Positions 22,641 through 34,417 of a stretch of DNA of 64,000 bases are shown piece after piece. The stretch is from positions 486,654 through 550,653 of the forward strand of contig NW_003114461.1 in NCBI RefSeq assembly GCF_000003605.2. The letters are read 5' to 3'. Position numbers and translations under genes: made by a program. This DNA is from Saccoglossus kowalevskii. Lineage: Eukaryota; Hemichordata; Enteropneusta; Harrimaniidae. The notes under the pieces are model-generated. The model saw only the letters and a program-made list of their open reading frames with translations. It was not told the DNA's origin and made no database searches. Numbering within the stretch: position 1 is the first letter of the stretch; each line of letters starts with the position of its first letter.

Positions 22641-23774
22641 TTCCTCAGCTCCTGAGAGCGAGGTTTTTTGTAGTTATGTTGGCGAACGCCACTGTGTCTG
22701 CGGAAGTACTATGGGAGATTGCATGATGGGAGTGAAAAGTCTTTTGATCAATAAAATAATTTTAGAAAAGTGAAAACTAGAGTGATTGTGAAATAAAGGT
22801 TGGTTTTAAGTATTAAATATCATTGAATCTGGATGGAATACTAGTAATGAAAGGAAATTGAACGGTTATGAAAGGGCAGTAAATGTGACCAGAATGCAAG
22901 GTCAGAATCCGGGGGTCAAATACGTCACAATACATCCATCATGGCGGCTGTCAACAACTATGGATGCGGTGAAAGACTTGATTTGTAGTTTGCGTGAATG
23001 GCGGCCGGGCGAAAAATTCATGCAAATTCTGTGCTTCAGTAACAGTATTTGCTGTTTTTTTTTGTTCAATAGAATAATACAATAAAATACCGCCAAAGGA
23101 CATTTCCTTCTAGTAAACAAAACAACCTTGAGACTTTTATCTTGAGAAATTGAGAAGACGAAATTCACTTGAGACAGTCGTTGTTGTGGAAAACAATGGA
23201 CATACTTCTCCAAGGTATCAAGGGTATTTTTGATTATTTGAAGAGGAAAACTGCTGCCTTACGGAAAAGCAAAGTTCAATGTCATTGGTCACAGTAATTC
23301 AAATTTCTTTCAGAGGTGTTACCTGGTGTCGAAGTAATAGCATTACGATGTTTTCGAGTTTCTCGCTTTACGTCTTGTACTAGCCGAGCAACGCTTTGAT
23401 AATTTATCAATATACATATGGTGGTACTTATGGCGAAATGAAATTGCACTAAAATCAGCAGACTCACCCAGAGTGGACCAGCCAGCGCCAGCGAGATTCG
23501 AAAGCCAACCGTTTAGTCAAAACACAAGCAGTTAGCAAATTCGCTAGCGAATTGGCTGTCCCAATACTTCTGAGACTTGCTGTGATGCAGATATATTGTA
23601 AATTACGTACACAGAGGTAACACTACAATACATTTCCCTTTACATTCCTAGTATTACACAACAGTCTTTGTGCTGAGGCAGTTATGGTTCACAACCATCA
23701 CTAGTTCTCTTGTAAAGACTTGTATTACTGTTGATAAACACTATGTTTACTTGGTGAAGTCGTCTGTAGTAAGG
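22641..23774. other. Intergenic, nothing recognised
   Basis: Short frames only. No splice-supported exon or shared repeat was seen. Confidence 0.4.
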
Positions 23775-25210
23775 CAACACCCAAACTACTCTATGTCATG
23801 ATCGTGCCAATAACTACTCTGACGTCATCCTATCACCAACGTTTAGCTATTTTTAGATTTCAGCCATCGGGTTCAGTGACAGCTGACAAAAGCGTGTGCG
23901 TCAGTAGGTGTGGTATTACGGTCAACAAGACAACATATGCTATTCGTATGCAAATATCGGCCTTCTGGAGACCTGCACGAAACGGTTGCGTGGTTATGAG
24001 ATTTGCAAGTGAAATACTGTATACGTATTTATTCACAGTATAGATTATAGCGTTAATTTTGCCTCATGTCGGTGGTACATACGTCCAATTGACATTGATT
24101 CCGATGACATCTGAATGTGGGTATCACACAATTAGCTCTATTGATGAATGCGTGTTTAAAAATAGAAAATAACATTTGCTTCAGTGCGCATATTATAGGA
24201 AACTGTTCTGTTTTTACGTCCTCGCGCTTGTATACGTTTTACTTGAAAAAAGAACGGCAATGCATAACCAATGTGGTCCAGGCCTGGATCCACCACGTTG
24301 TCAGAGTGAGCGTTGTTAGGTTGTTGGCTGCTCACCGCCATGGATCCTGTTGGAGTGAAACTGGTGGACGCGTAAGTCGTATTGCGCATACTTAAACCAG
24401 CAATAAACTAACTTATAATCCCCGTATAAATTGTGTCAAATCCGAAGGTTAATTGTGATTTTAAACACATTGCACGTATTTGGGGCGTAAGTGTACAAAC
24501 CACGTTATCGAAATAGACCTTGACCCATTTTTCAATGTTAATAATCTAAATACAATACACATAATGAAATTAAATTTCAAATTAAATAGTTGTATTATGT
24601 TGAGTTATACTAAATATAAACTTGTATTATTGCTGACCAACTCTCATTTTACTTGCAGTGGTGATTCCGTCAGTTTAACCACACCCAGTACTATATCTGG
24701 TAACAGGGCGACCAACTTGATGACGCGTGTGCGTCAGTGGGTATGGTGATATCAACAATGAAACAAGTGTTATTCTTATGCCAACCTTCTTTGGTCTTGA
24801 GACTTGAAAGTACGTAGAATAATGGGCGGACGCGTAAGGCAGCGCAGGCTTACACCCGGGCTCTGCAATAAACTATTTTGAATTCGCAGTACACGACGAT
24901 TTAAGCAAATTTCGTCATATCAGAAGCGAGGCCGAGATTTTTGCGGAGGATCAGCCAATGACCGAATGAAAAATAACGTCAACTCTGACAACGCAACGAA
25001 ATGAAGCAGTACTGTGGCTTATATATTTGAAGCCAAGATAAAAGCTTACAATATAGTTTTTAGCGCTAATCCTGTATGTCCTGTGTGTAGTGTATTTTCC
25101 ATTTTTATCGATAAATCCCGAATCTGCAAGAATGTGTTTTGTCTCTTGAACTTTGCTTCGAACGAGTAACTCTCTCAATGACTGCATGTTTACAATAATT
25201 ACTAGGGAAG
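23775..25210. repeat. Local segmental duplication, further decayed copies
   Basis: Two worn copies of the 18709-19240 segment lie here. One has CAACGTTTAGCTATTTTTAG (23837) and GTGTGCGTCAGTAGGTGTGG (23894). The other has AATCTAAATACAATACACAT (24543) and GTGTGCGTCAGTGGGTATGG (24729), then GAATCTGCAAGAATGTGTTT near 25122. No Pro-rich gene copy follows the last segment, so if the unit once carried a gene it has been lost. Confidence 0.5.
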
Positions 25211-26539
25211 ATCACTTTAGACTAGAAATGCCAGTGGTAAATTCCAGCGCTCTCTAAAAGAATATACTAAATTGTATTTGAATCAAGGGTATAATTGCAC
25301 AGACTAATTGAACGACAACGATGCATATTTGTCGAACTCTAGAAAACTGTAACACAGTAGCAAAGTGGTAACTCACTGGCCCGCAAAATTGCAGCCCAGG
25401 AGCATAGAGAAAACATTTGCTGTATTACAGCAGAAGATTGTAAATTTATATGTTCTCAGTAAAGACATTGCGGGACCTTGAAAGGGGTTCGATTTAAATG
25501 TACTGTGTCTCTGGGCCAGTCTACTTAGTCTGCGACCCGGAGTGATATTGATAACAGAAGTTTGTTTCTCGTTCCCTCGCACTGGGTCCGTGTATTTTCA
25601 TTCCCGTTTACGGGGAACACGTTTTCAATACGGGGGGGGGGGGCATCAAAAACGTTAGACATAATGATAGCAGTCGAATCGTTCAAATCACAGTTAAATG
25701 ATTTCGACGCGAAATCTCCATTGCACGGAGTGTAGCTTTCACCCGAGGCTGATCCAAACAATCCCTGTTGTTGTAGGATCGCTGAGTTTTCAAAATAAAA
25801 TGTATGTCATCAAATCCGATGATTTGTATTCATTATGATCGACAACAAAATCTGAAAAGTGTGGTTCCCTGACAGCAGAAGGCACAGGTATGATAATAAT
25901 AAATACTTTTATATCGCACCAATCTTCGAGCAAGTAAACGAAAATTCCTGCTCTATATTTAAGGAAGCTGACATCAGGTAACAGAGAATTATTTACCAAA
26001 AGGTACTTGCTAGCCAAATGCAAACGCCCGAGGCCAGTCGCATCCAAATATCATGCCACGACACGCGTCTTCTGGAACCAGCGAAGTGAGTAAACAGACG
26101 CCCTCTTGTGATGACGATCAATATGTTAACATTCTGTTAGTTGAGGGCGCATCACATAACATTTCATTGGACTAGAGTGCTGGCCGTGATATTTAGATGG
26201 TCTACAATTGCTACCACTCGTCATTTTTACGGTGGTCGTATCTCAAAAAACGACGTGTCGGTCAAATAACCGTCAATTTAAATTTTCCACGTCGACTGTC
26301 GTGAATTGGGAAGAGGAAGTATGTTGAGATTGGATGGAGTTAGGGGATGATGGAATTGCGACTAGCTAAAATTGCGATCGAATATTAAGAAGTGCTTTAA
26401 TACCCTTTATATAACCACGGATATTTCGGAACGTTCATTTAGTTCGAAAATAACCAAAAATCAATTGCGAGATAAATAAAAATCAGTCGGACGATTTGTG
26501 CGATGCTATATCAATGGACTCGCTCATTCTATAATCATC
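25211..26539. other. Intergenic, nothing recognised
   Basis: Contains a run of 13 G near 25632. Minus-strand frames at 25525-25761 and 25790-26047 have no supporting splice sites or recognisable protein. Confidence 0.4.
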
Positions 26540-26579
26540 ATGACTGAGATGGAGTTGTGCGCTTCAAACACGGAAGGGA

Positions 26580-26957
26580 TTGAAATGTAAGAAACGACAT
26601 TGCGACATGTACGCCACTGTTGAACCTGAAGGGTATTGTTCATATTGTTTTAGTCAAATGTTGAAAATCAACGAGAAACGACTTGCTCGTAAATATTTCA
26701 AGTGTACGACCGACGGTTGCAAAATGATTGGTTTTAGGTTCTTAGATGGACGATGTAACGAATGTGGCGTAATATCGTGGTCCCCAAGTGATAGATTCGA
26801 TAAACAGGCAACAGATGATTACATACATTTTTTGGAAACCCGGATTTCAACGTACAAAGTCGAACTTGAAAGAGAGAGGCTTGAACGCCAGAGGTTAACT
26901 TGCGCAATTTCTAAATTTCATCGGATTAAAAAAAGAGTGCGAGGGCGCTGTCACTAA
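26580..26957 (+). CDS. Protein with two A20-like zinc fingers and a coiled coil
   Basis: The 125-codon frame shows two Cys4 patterns of the A20 type, C-x4-C-x11-C-x2-C. The first is at residues 3-23 (CKKRHC ... YCSYC), the second at about 42-62 (KCTTDGC ... RCNEC). A charged helix (about 80-115, LETRISTYKVELERERLERQ) and a basic end follow. A20 fingers bind ubiquitin in known proteins. The frame has no ATG before the first finger: it opens at TTG 26580, with an upstream stop at 26541 and the first ATG at 26607. A good ATG at 26540 lies in another frame and hits a stop at 26588, just after the first finger starts. So either a one-base change broke the start or an upstream exon is missing. Its stop lies in a 28-bp tandem duplication. 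The gene points towards the broken minus-strand tract at 27.3-29.0 kb. Confidence 0.55.
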   Translation: MKCKKRHCDMYATVEPEGYCSYCFSQMLKINEKRLARKYFKCTTDGCKMIGFRFLDGRCNECGVISWSPSDRFDKQATDDYIHFLETRISTYKVELERERLERQRLTCAISKFHRIKKRVRGRCH

Positions 26958-26987
26958 AGAAAGAGTGCGAGGGCGCTGTCACTAAAG
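26932..26987. repeat. Perfect 28-bp tandem duplication over the A20-like stop
   Basis: Two identical 28-bp units, each containing GTGCGAGGGCGCTGTCACTA, lie head to tail. The first overlaps the last codons of the zinc-finger ORF and its stop; the second is downstream, so the duplication does not change the protein. Confidence 0.9.
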
Positions 26988-27295
26988 TACGATTATAACT
27001 ACTACTACTAGCATCATTATGTACGTAATTGAAAAAAAAAAAAACGATTTTGATGTATGACAATTTTTTGGGGTTTGAAGAAAAAAAAATCAGTGACATT
27101 ATAACTCGTGATTTGATCATGTACTTCATCGATGCGTTCCATTTTCTCTTCAATAAATCGATTGTCAGTGAGACATCGCAACATGATTATCAAAATCATA
27201 TCCACCCGCCTAGAGAACATAAACATATAAATAAGTGAGTAGCTGATTAATAAATTAAAAACATTTTAAACATTAAACATTTTGTAAGTGAGTCA
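26988..27295. other. Homopolymer-rich spacer open on both strands
   Basis: A plus-strand frame at 27029-27238 (contains ITRDLIMYFIDAFHFLF) and a minus-strand frame at 27017-27226 (contains RFIEEKMERIDEVHDQ) overlap. Both read like protein, and both are bounded by A or T runs of 8-12 bases where frameshifts are easy. I cannot decide which, if either, is real. Confidence 0.3.
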
Positions 27296-29025
27296 CTAAA
27301 AAAATCTTACCACCGCAAATTCTTCAACTTTCTGAATATATTCCTGAACAACTTCTTTGTTTGATTGAAACGCGTGTTCACTACAAAGTTCGACGATTTC
27401 AGCCACTTCCAATCGACTCTCCTCTTCGCACTTCTCCCTGTCTTTCTCATCGATATATTTCATTACATTTCGATTTTCTTTTATCTTGTCTACGTATTTG
27501 GAAATTCGGGATGTGATATCATGTACATCCACACTTCGTGACTTTTACAGCCATAATCGTAAAACAGCTCGAGGGCTTCTTCTGGGCATTCATCGAAGCG
27601 AGCAAATTGCTTAGATCAGCGTTAAATTGTTCATCTCTACATTCAAGTTTGCGGATGATTTCCAAATCTTCACTTTGTACAGTTACTTCGCTAAGGACAG
27701 AGATCGGCGTGAATGAGAACATTTCGACCGATATAACAGTAAACGAGCTCATAGGTAATTTACGGACAATCTCGTGGACTTGAGTCATATCTTCGCCCCT
27801 CTTACGAACTGCGACGGATTAGCCATTGGAAAGTATTTTCCAGGTGTTGCACGGTGTTCGGTTATTAAATTAAACATATGTATCATTAGAGTCATAAGAG
27901 TTTGCTAGAAATCTACCAAATTATTTACCGACCTTATGTTAGTAAACTTATCCATTACTTTATTCACCCGTTGAAATTGAATTTGCGACAAGAAAGGGCG
28001 GAGAAACACGTACAAGTCCAGTTTGTTACAATCGCCCAGACCTTTAATTTGGTACAGCGAATATGCTAAGAGACCGTGCGAAAGCGAATTGAAATTATCC
28101 CTTTCATAGAATGTTTACTAGTAGTTGCGTATTTTATAACTTGGAGCCATCTCGGTGGGAGTTCTCGGTTATCCTCGAAGTGTACTTTACCCAGGTATTT
28201 TCCATTCTCCACGTCGTTAGAACCGCAATATGTGAGCGATGGAGGTACTGCTTCTGATGATGCCGTATCCGACACGCTTGTCACGTGATAACCGTTAGTC
28301 ATAATCAAACATCCGGTACCATTTATCACCTTAGTCACGTGTTTCCTCTTGTTACGTATTTTACAAAACAGGTCGTCGTGTAATTTCATAATATGGTAGA
28401 CGGGAACTAGCCATTTATTGGCACCGCGTTACGTCTTACCTTTAAACTTGATCATTTCGACTGAATCGTATACTATGCTAGAATAAACATTTTCGTATTT
28501 GCCAGTTTCGCGATTTTTCCACGCATAGTGGTCGTCTAGGGTGAACGGAAAATAACAGCTGTCGGATATACGTTTTCCCCTTTTGCCTCTATTGATAAAG
28601 TCGGTCAGAAACTTACCATACTCTCCAATAACTGCCTCAATTTGTGGCTTCCGGAGGTAGACCCAGAATTTTCTGCAACATGTGACGTTGTAACTTTTCA
28701 ATTTCAGTTGCGGCAACCACACCAATACGACTTTAACTGCATAAACTTACTCGACCATATCTAAACGACAAGACTGAAACTTTCGGAATAGTTGTTGTTT
28801 AGCGGAAAATTATGGCCAGTAACACCATTGCTTGTCTCACATGTGTATACAAAATCACCAGCTATGACGTTATCGCCATCAATTACTTGGTCGGTTCGTG
28901 GCGGTGTAATTGGATTGTACGATGAACATTGTGTTATTGTCGAATATTTTATAACGATATAAAATGGCGAACTGACCACCTATTTTGACCAAATGACCAT
29001 TCACACCGCCAATTAGACCATCCAC
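27296..29025 (-). pseudogene. Broken coding tract of unknown origin
   Basis: On the minus strand, protein-like frames follow each other with few gaps: 28879-29025, 28761-28979, 28429-28725, 28066-28389, about 27905-28115, 27785-27904, 27519-27788, about 27490-27626 and 27296-27532. Breaks seen are a stop at 28429-28431 between two segments in one frame, a frame change near 28110, a stop at 27905-27907, a TGA overlapping an ATG at 27785-27788, and a frame change near 27600. One break could instead be an intron: GTAAGT at 28750-28745 with an AG ending at 28673 would join two frames over 78 nt. Segments are rich in Lys, Asp and Tyr (for example KFWVYLRKPQIEAVIGEYGK, DDHYAWKNRETGKYENVY), unlike the neighbouring genes. 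I recognise no family. The compact, converging layout with the A20-like ORF suggests an old insertion, possibly of a large DNA virus or mobile element, but this is inference. Confidence 0.45.
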
Positions 29026-29309
29026 AACGCCCAATTATTTTGCCCATCTGACCATCTCCATCGCCCATCCACCTCCTTTTCTAGCCATTCAACCCACCCC
29101 ATCAAGTCGATCTGCACCCTTTCGTCAATTATATTCGAAGACGTTAAAGTCGTATACCTAAATCCCGTATGTCATTTAACTTTAGGAATATTCTCACCTA
29201 AAGTGACAGTGAACAGATATCGAACTCAATTCAACAGCTTGGGTGCAAATAAATCCGTTCACACAAAAAAGTAATGGTAAGAAGGTGGTAACGCCCAAAT
29301 GACGTAGTT
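28980..29309. repeat. Degenerate CCCATCTGACCAT-type low-complexity stretch
   Basis: Between 28980 and 29095 short phrases such as GACCATTCACACCGCC, GACCATCCACAACGCCC and GACCATCTCCATCGCCC recur, an imperfect minisatellite of about 20-28 bp. Nothing is recognised from 29095 to 29309. Confidence 0.45.
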
Positions 29310-31020
29310 CGGATTATGGTGTTCAGAATTCCATTTACATTGAACCGTTTACTCAAAAACAAAATCGTTTGTCAAATGAATGTACAGATTTATTTCGATT
29401 GACAATTTTTTTCGAGCTGCTTAGTGAACTGTGAAATCATCGTACATCGTGACTCAATATATGAAATCTTTTCACCGTGTGCCAATTATTCATTATAAAA
29501 AATGCGTTTTACATTTGTTCTAGTGCACATGTGTATTTAAAACGGTTATAAATTTTAGCAGGTATAGAATAATGATGAGAAACTTTCATTATATACACAA
29601 TCGTCCGACATTTATTTTCGTCATATCCTGCGCATGCGCTCACATTTGAAATTTGAAGCATGGTCCATCCAACCACGCTGAATAGGCTGTGTATTCTGTT
29701 ACATGTTTACACTTATTTCTGATTAAAATATGTTGCATGTTTAAAAAATGTCCAAGCTAACTACTGTAAATGAAGAAATTGTTTTTTTCTGGGTTTTGGC
29801 ACGGCCACGAAAAAGGTCATACATAGCTTCATACATTTTTTATCTCTCAATGTTGTTGTCATACAATGGGTCACATACTGATGCAGTTGAATAGTGAAAG
29901 TGTAACAAATTCACAATGATTTTCAAGCTACATGCTTTTAGACATGGGATAAATTCGTATTTAGAATTGATGAAACACATATAACATTTTTAAAACCAAA
30001 TTCCATCTTTATTATGATGTATAACTGACCTCAAACCTGGTTCACACACGAAACGTGTCCATAGTCGTCTGGATATTTAAAAGCTGATTTTGTCAATATT
30101 GCCTTCACTGGCATGCAGTATGGCCTACATTCCCCGCCCCACCTTCACCCCATACTTCAACCAAACCAAGTTCAAGCTCCCATATCTCAGAGTTCGTAAA
30201 CTGGAAACCAAACAGAACAGCCGGCTTTCAACAAAATAACTCGTTTTCGTCGTATATTCACCTTAATTCAATCGCCACTCCGAAAGCAGTTCAAGGAGAA
30301 ATTACCTCTACTAGTACTTCGTCTAATTCCAGTTGTGATCCTAAACTAAATAAAATTGAAAGCCAATTATACTTATACTTTGATCTGTAATTACATAGAA
30401 TAGTTGAATTTGCTAACGCCCTAAATAAGAATACAAAGCACCAAAAATTTGTTAAAAGACTTCAAATAAAAAATATTAAATACATCTTATAGTGTGTAAG
30501 CGTTCAACGTAGAAACGTTGACGTAGGGAAGCATGAACTCTTTTTGCAGACAAATGGTTTATTTGTGCCCAGGAACAATTACGTCTAACCGCATTTAAAG
30601 TAGCTCATTTGCATATTAAATGCATAACATCATACCGAGTATAAATTGTCGACGTACTGTGCGAACCGTATCACAACAGTGGCATTGATTCTAGATTCAG
30701 GTTCAGGACGTTTTTTAAGTTTAACTACATGCAAGACTTCATTTGAAAACCAGTAAGTTGACCAGTATTTTATTATAAAACATCGAGTTCTTTTATTTTT
30801 TTTTACAAAATTTGTCTTTATCATTAATCCTCAGCTGGTAAAATTAGTCTTCCGCGGTTCTCTACTAAACATGTCCGCCTGCACGGTGGTGTTCCGATCG
30901 GACATTCCGCATGATAGTATATTGCTTTGCCGGAACCTTGAAAAGACGAACTAAATATTTATTTGGTCTTCATAAAATACTGAAGTATAAGTTCAACAAA
31001 AAACGAAATGTGTCAGTACT

Positions 31021-31164
31021 TCACACAGATCTCGCGATGCTCAGAGAACTTCACCGGGAACGAGATCTCGGAATCTATTTGCATTCAAGGTATATAGTGT
31101 ACCCTACAGTGAATGATTCACCGTTCAGGGAGATATCTAATTAAATGTATACTTTTAATTCCAG
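31021..31164 (+). promoter_or_regulatory. Predicted untranslated exon 1 end and intron of gene D
   Basis: A stretch with CTCGCGATGCTCAGAGAAC and GGGAACGAGATCTCGGAA is conserved in unit 2. It ends in a donor (TTCAAG then GTATAT) at 31089, and the 75-bp intron ends in TTTTAATTCCAG at 31164, four bases before the ATG. The palindrome CGAGATCTCG is kept in both units. In unit 2 the donor is weaker (AAG then GTCTAT, 35203). Confidence 0.45.
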
Positions 31165-31168
31165 AAGT

Positions 31169-31459
31169 ATGATACTTAAATTGCGCATTGTTCTACTCCT
31201 AATTGTGGTAATCAGCCTGAGTGAATGCAAGAAGGACGGCAGCCATGGATCACTGATGTCAGAGAGTAATAAAAATAAACCCAAACCGAATAAATTTGGT
31301 TCAAGTGACGAGATTGACCAAATCGATCCGCCCGAACCATTCGAAGGACCCCAAGCAACCGAAGCACCGGAGCCAACCGAGACGCCTGATACAGGAGACG
31401 ATGCACCGATCGCAGTACAATTGCCTGCAGAAATAGATGGCCCCGTAGGCGGCGAATAA
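31169..31459 (+). CDS. Gene D: secreted acidic Pro/Glu/Thr-rich protein
   Basis: The product has 96 residues. The ATG at 31169 follows the acceptor by four bases; eight codons open upstream lie in the intron. Residues 1-19 form a signal peptide (MILKLRIVLLLIVVISLSE). A conserved basic part follows (CKKDGSHGSL, NKNKPKPNKFG), then an acidic tail with EPTE/PEPTETP repeats and an end GPVGGE. It has one Cys, near the predicted cleavage site. I recognise no family. The sequence suggests a small secreted, probably unstructured and possibly O-glycosylated peptide or matrix component. Gene E is its tandem paralogue, and the layout (intron just before the ATG) matches genes A-C and F. Confidence 0.82.
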   Translation: MILKLRIVLLLIVVISLSECKKDGSHGSLMSESNKNKPKPNKFGSSDEIDQIDPPEPFEGPQATEAPEPTETPDTGDDAPIAVQLPAEIDGPVGGE

Positions 31460-31615
31460 CGAAGTGAAATTATCGCCGGCCGCGTGGTGGAAATGTATAT
31501 AAATAATTAGAAAACATCTCCTAGAGTTGAAAGACAACGATATGTATGTAGGTTTTAGAAGGGACGATATTCAAATAATATCTCTCATAAGCATGTACCA
31601 GGAAATGTCATTTAT

Positions 31616-31621
31616 AATAAA
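31616..31621 (+). terminator. Polyadenylation signal of gene D
   Basis: AATAAA lies 157 bases after the stop. In unit 2 the corresponding site reads TATAAA or CATAAA, and a canonical AATAAA appears only at 35823. Confidence 0.5.
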
Positions 31622-32174
31622 TACAATATATTTGATATTTGATATGTGGTTTTTATTTTGTTTTCAGGGTGATGTCTAACAATCAGTTTGAACATAATAA
31701 AACATGTTTTAGAACTAACTTCATACTTCTGCAAATGGATCGAACCAAATACTTAGCACGAAAGCATTTCTCGGTGTTCCAGCTGTCCCGTATTACGGAA
31801 CAACCGTCGTATAATAACACATTTCGATTATTGTCCAAAATTGTGCAAAGTGTGCAACCACTTATTCTAAGCTTGTCTTTATTAAAGGGACTACTATTTT
31901 TACTTTGTCTGATGTGTGAATTAATCATTGCTTTAATGTGGACGCTCAACGATGGATTGTGAGGTTGACACGTTCCTTTCAGATGTAACGTAAAACTGCC
32001 GATCGAGTGTATTGATCTTATCCTCAGTGCATGTAAACGACCCAGTTGCTCTAGAGTAGCGTTTTTATGTGGCTTTCAATGGGAAAACTGACGCCTACTT
32101 CACAAAGTATCAGTTGTGTTCTTGTTTATTTCAGAATCTGTAAATGGGCCCTATAATATGCATCTTCAATTCGA

Positions 32175-32455
32175 TAAATATGGCGTGGTTCGTTTCATAT
32201 AGGGCGTGATTCATTAAATCTGTAGGATACTGTTCGTATAATATAGGGCGTGATTCGCTCAACCTAGGGCGTGATGCTTTCATATAGGATGTGCTTAATT
32301 TAATCGATTTAATCTAGGGTGGGGTTTACTAAATAAAGGGTGTGGTTCATTCAATCCAAGGCGTGATTTTTTAATATAGGGCACTATATTTCAATTAATT
32401 CGGAGCAAGGTGATTTCAATTTAGGGTGTGGTCCAGTTAATATAGGACGTGGTAA
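32175..32455. repeat. Minisatellite of TAGGGCGTGRTTCATT units
   Basis: About ten degenerate units of roughly 20-25 bp, each like ATAGGGCGTGATTCATT followed by AT-rich spacer, occupy this stretch of unit 1. Unit 2 has only two or three at about 36350-36400, so the array grew or shrank after the duplication. Confidence 0.75.
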
Positions 32456-34417
32456 GTTTATCATTTACATTACAGATTACATTACAAATACTCATAAAGA
32501 ACACGCTTACACCGAATGATATACATTGTGATATTGTTATCAAAGCATGCGTACAAAATAATGTTGTATCTAACGTCTGTGCCATAAATACTAATACATC
32601 AATGAAAAATAAAAAGTCACGTATAATCACTGGAAGCACTTGATTCGTAAAAACGTTAATGAAAAGTATGTTATACGGTCTGATTATTGTAGTATGGATT
32701 ATAATTGACGTTTGCTTTCCATTGAAATTCCAATCTTGAAAGTCTAGCTATGCTACCATATATAATCTTAGTCGGGCCTAAATGGGTCGAACTTTGCTAT
32801 CCACAAATATACTAATTATCACACGTTACTATAGTTACTACGTTTAATATATCACACCACTGTTGCACGATACTAATCTCGACTATTATTACATTGGTTG
32901 CTCCTCTTATTACTATAACGTTCTTCACAGCACAGCCAGTTCGGCTTATGGTGCAGCTCAAGTGCCATTTTACTGATTACTCGAGAACAAATTCGTTAGT
33001 CAACAAAATGTACTGACTTATTTAGATTGATTCTTTTTGAGAGCTGCTTAATGAACGGGCAAATCAACCAAATATATGATATTTTTCACAATGTGTTTAT
33101 TATTTAATACAAATGTATTTTACATTTGTCCTTGCATGCACGCATATGTCAAATGATTAACAGATATACAATGATTTTAAGCAGATTTCATTATCTACAC
33201 AATGGTCCGACATTTAGTGTTCATCATATTCTGCGCTTACATTTGTAATGTAAAGCTTGAAACTTTGTTCCCCCATGTTTACTAGGATAGACTGCACATT
33301 TATACCTACTGACTGATTTCGTATACTCTGTTACGTATTTACATATAAACACTCTACGCGTTATTTTTGCTTAATTAAAATATGTTACATGTTTCAAGAA
33401 ATTCAAAGTTATATACTGTGATACATGAAAATGTTTCAGTTGGAGTGTATGACCATGTTCATGGTCACCAATTACTTTATTTCAACTGGTCTACCTTTCA
33501 ATGTTGGTATGATTCCATGAAAATGGTCTTTCAGATATGGAGAAATGTATAACTGGCGAAAAACATGTAATAGTTTATTTTAAAAGCCAAATGCAAACTT
33601 CGTTATGACGTATAACTGACCTCGAATTGGTTCACACCCAAAACGTGTACATATTTGTCTGAATAGCCAAGAGCAGATTGTGTCTTTACCACCCCCACCC
33701 CCCCGTTCTTTAACCAATTCCACTTCAAGCTTCTATATCTCTGAGTGAAGCCAAACAGAACACTTGGCATAATAATCTACCCACCTCAATTCGATCGCCA
33801 CTTCAAAAGCAGTTCATGGAAAAAAAATTGAGTATTTTAATTAGTTTCCATTGTGATCCTAAACAAAATAAAACTGAAAGCCAAGTATACATATATTGTG
33901 ATCTGTATTTACACAGAATAGAAGAATTTACTGACGCCCTGAATAACAATACAGCGCACCAAAGATTTTTCACAAGACTTTAAATAAAAAAATATTATTA
34001 GAACGCCAATAATGCGTATTAATAATGCGTATTAAACGTTCAACGTAAAATTGCTGAGGTATGGAACCGTGAAATCTTTTGCAGACGAATGGTTTATTTG
34101 TGCCTGGGAACAATCAATACTAACCACATCTATAAGTTTGCACATTTGCATGTGACAATACAAGGAATACATATAATTATCGACGTATTGCACGAACCTT
34201 ATCACAACGGTGGCATTCCAGACTCATGTTCAGAACGTTTCCAGTCTGATTACGTGTAAGATTACATATAAAAACCAGTAAGTTGACAATCTCTTTTATT
34301 ATTAATGTAAAATGTTCTCTTTTTTTTACAAAACTTGTCTTGGTAAATTCTGGTAGAATTAGTCTTCTACTGTTCTCTTATAAATATGTCGTATCTTGTA
34401 TTTGGTCTTCATAAAAT

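Larger units (their letters stand above)
29310..32790 (+). repeat. Tandem segmental duplication, unit 1 (gene D)
   Basis: Homologous blocks occur in the same order in 32940-36770. Examples are GAGCTGCTTAGTGAAC (29413), a CTTCAAC...AAGTTCAAGCTCCCATAT block (about 30160), the whole gene, and CACTGGAAGCACTTGATTCG (32627). The DNA is diverged but alignable by eye over most of its length. Between the genes only the 5' and 3' flanks are found; no other coding frame is conserved between the units. Confidence 0.85.

Noticed and set aside
28407-28439. Possible 33-nt intron (GTAAGA to TAG) in the broken minus-strand tract
   Set aside because: 33 nt is too short for a usual animal intron and is a multiple of three, so a single in-frame stop explains the break as well.
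31683-31949. Minus-strand frame in unit 1 with a partner in unit 2 (35945-36226)
   Set aside because: They share a short block (HIRQ, NKDKL, DN.RNV), but this follows from DNA homology of the duplicated units; starts, ends and flanks differ and no splice sites fit.
31639-31962. Plus-strand 107-codon frame after gene D with an acceptor-like site
   Set aside because: The corresponding stretch in unit 2 (about 35790-35835) has an early stop, so the frame is not conserved.
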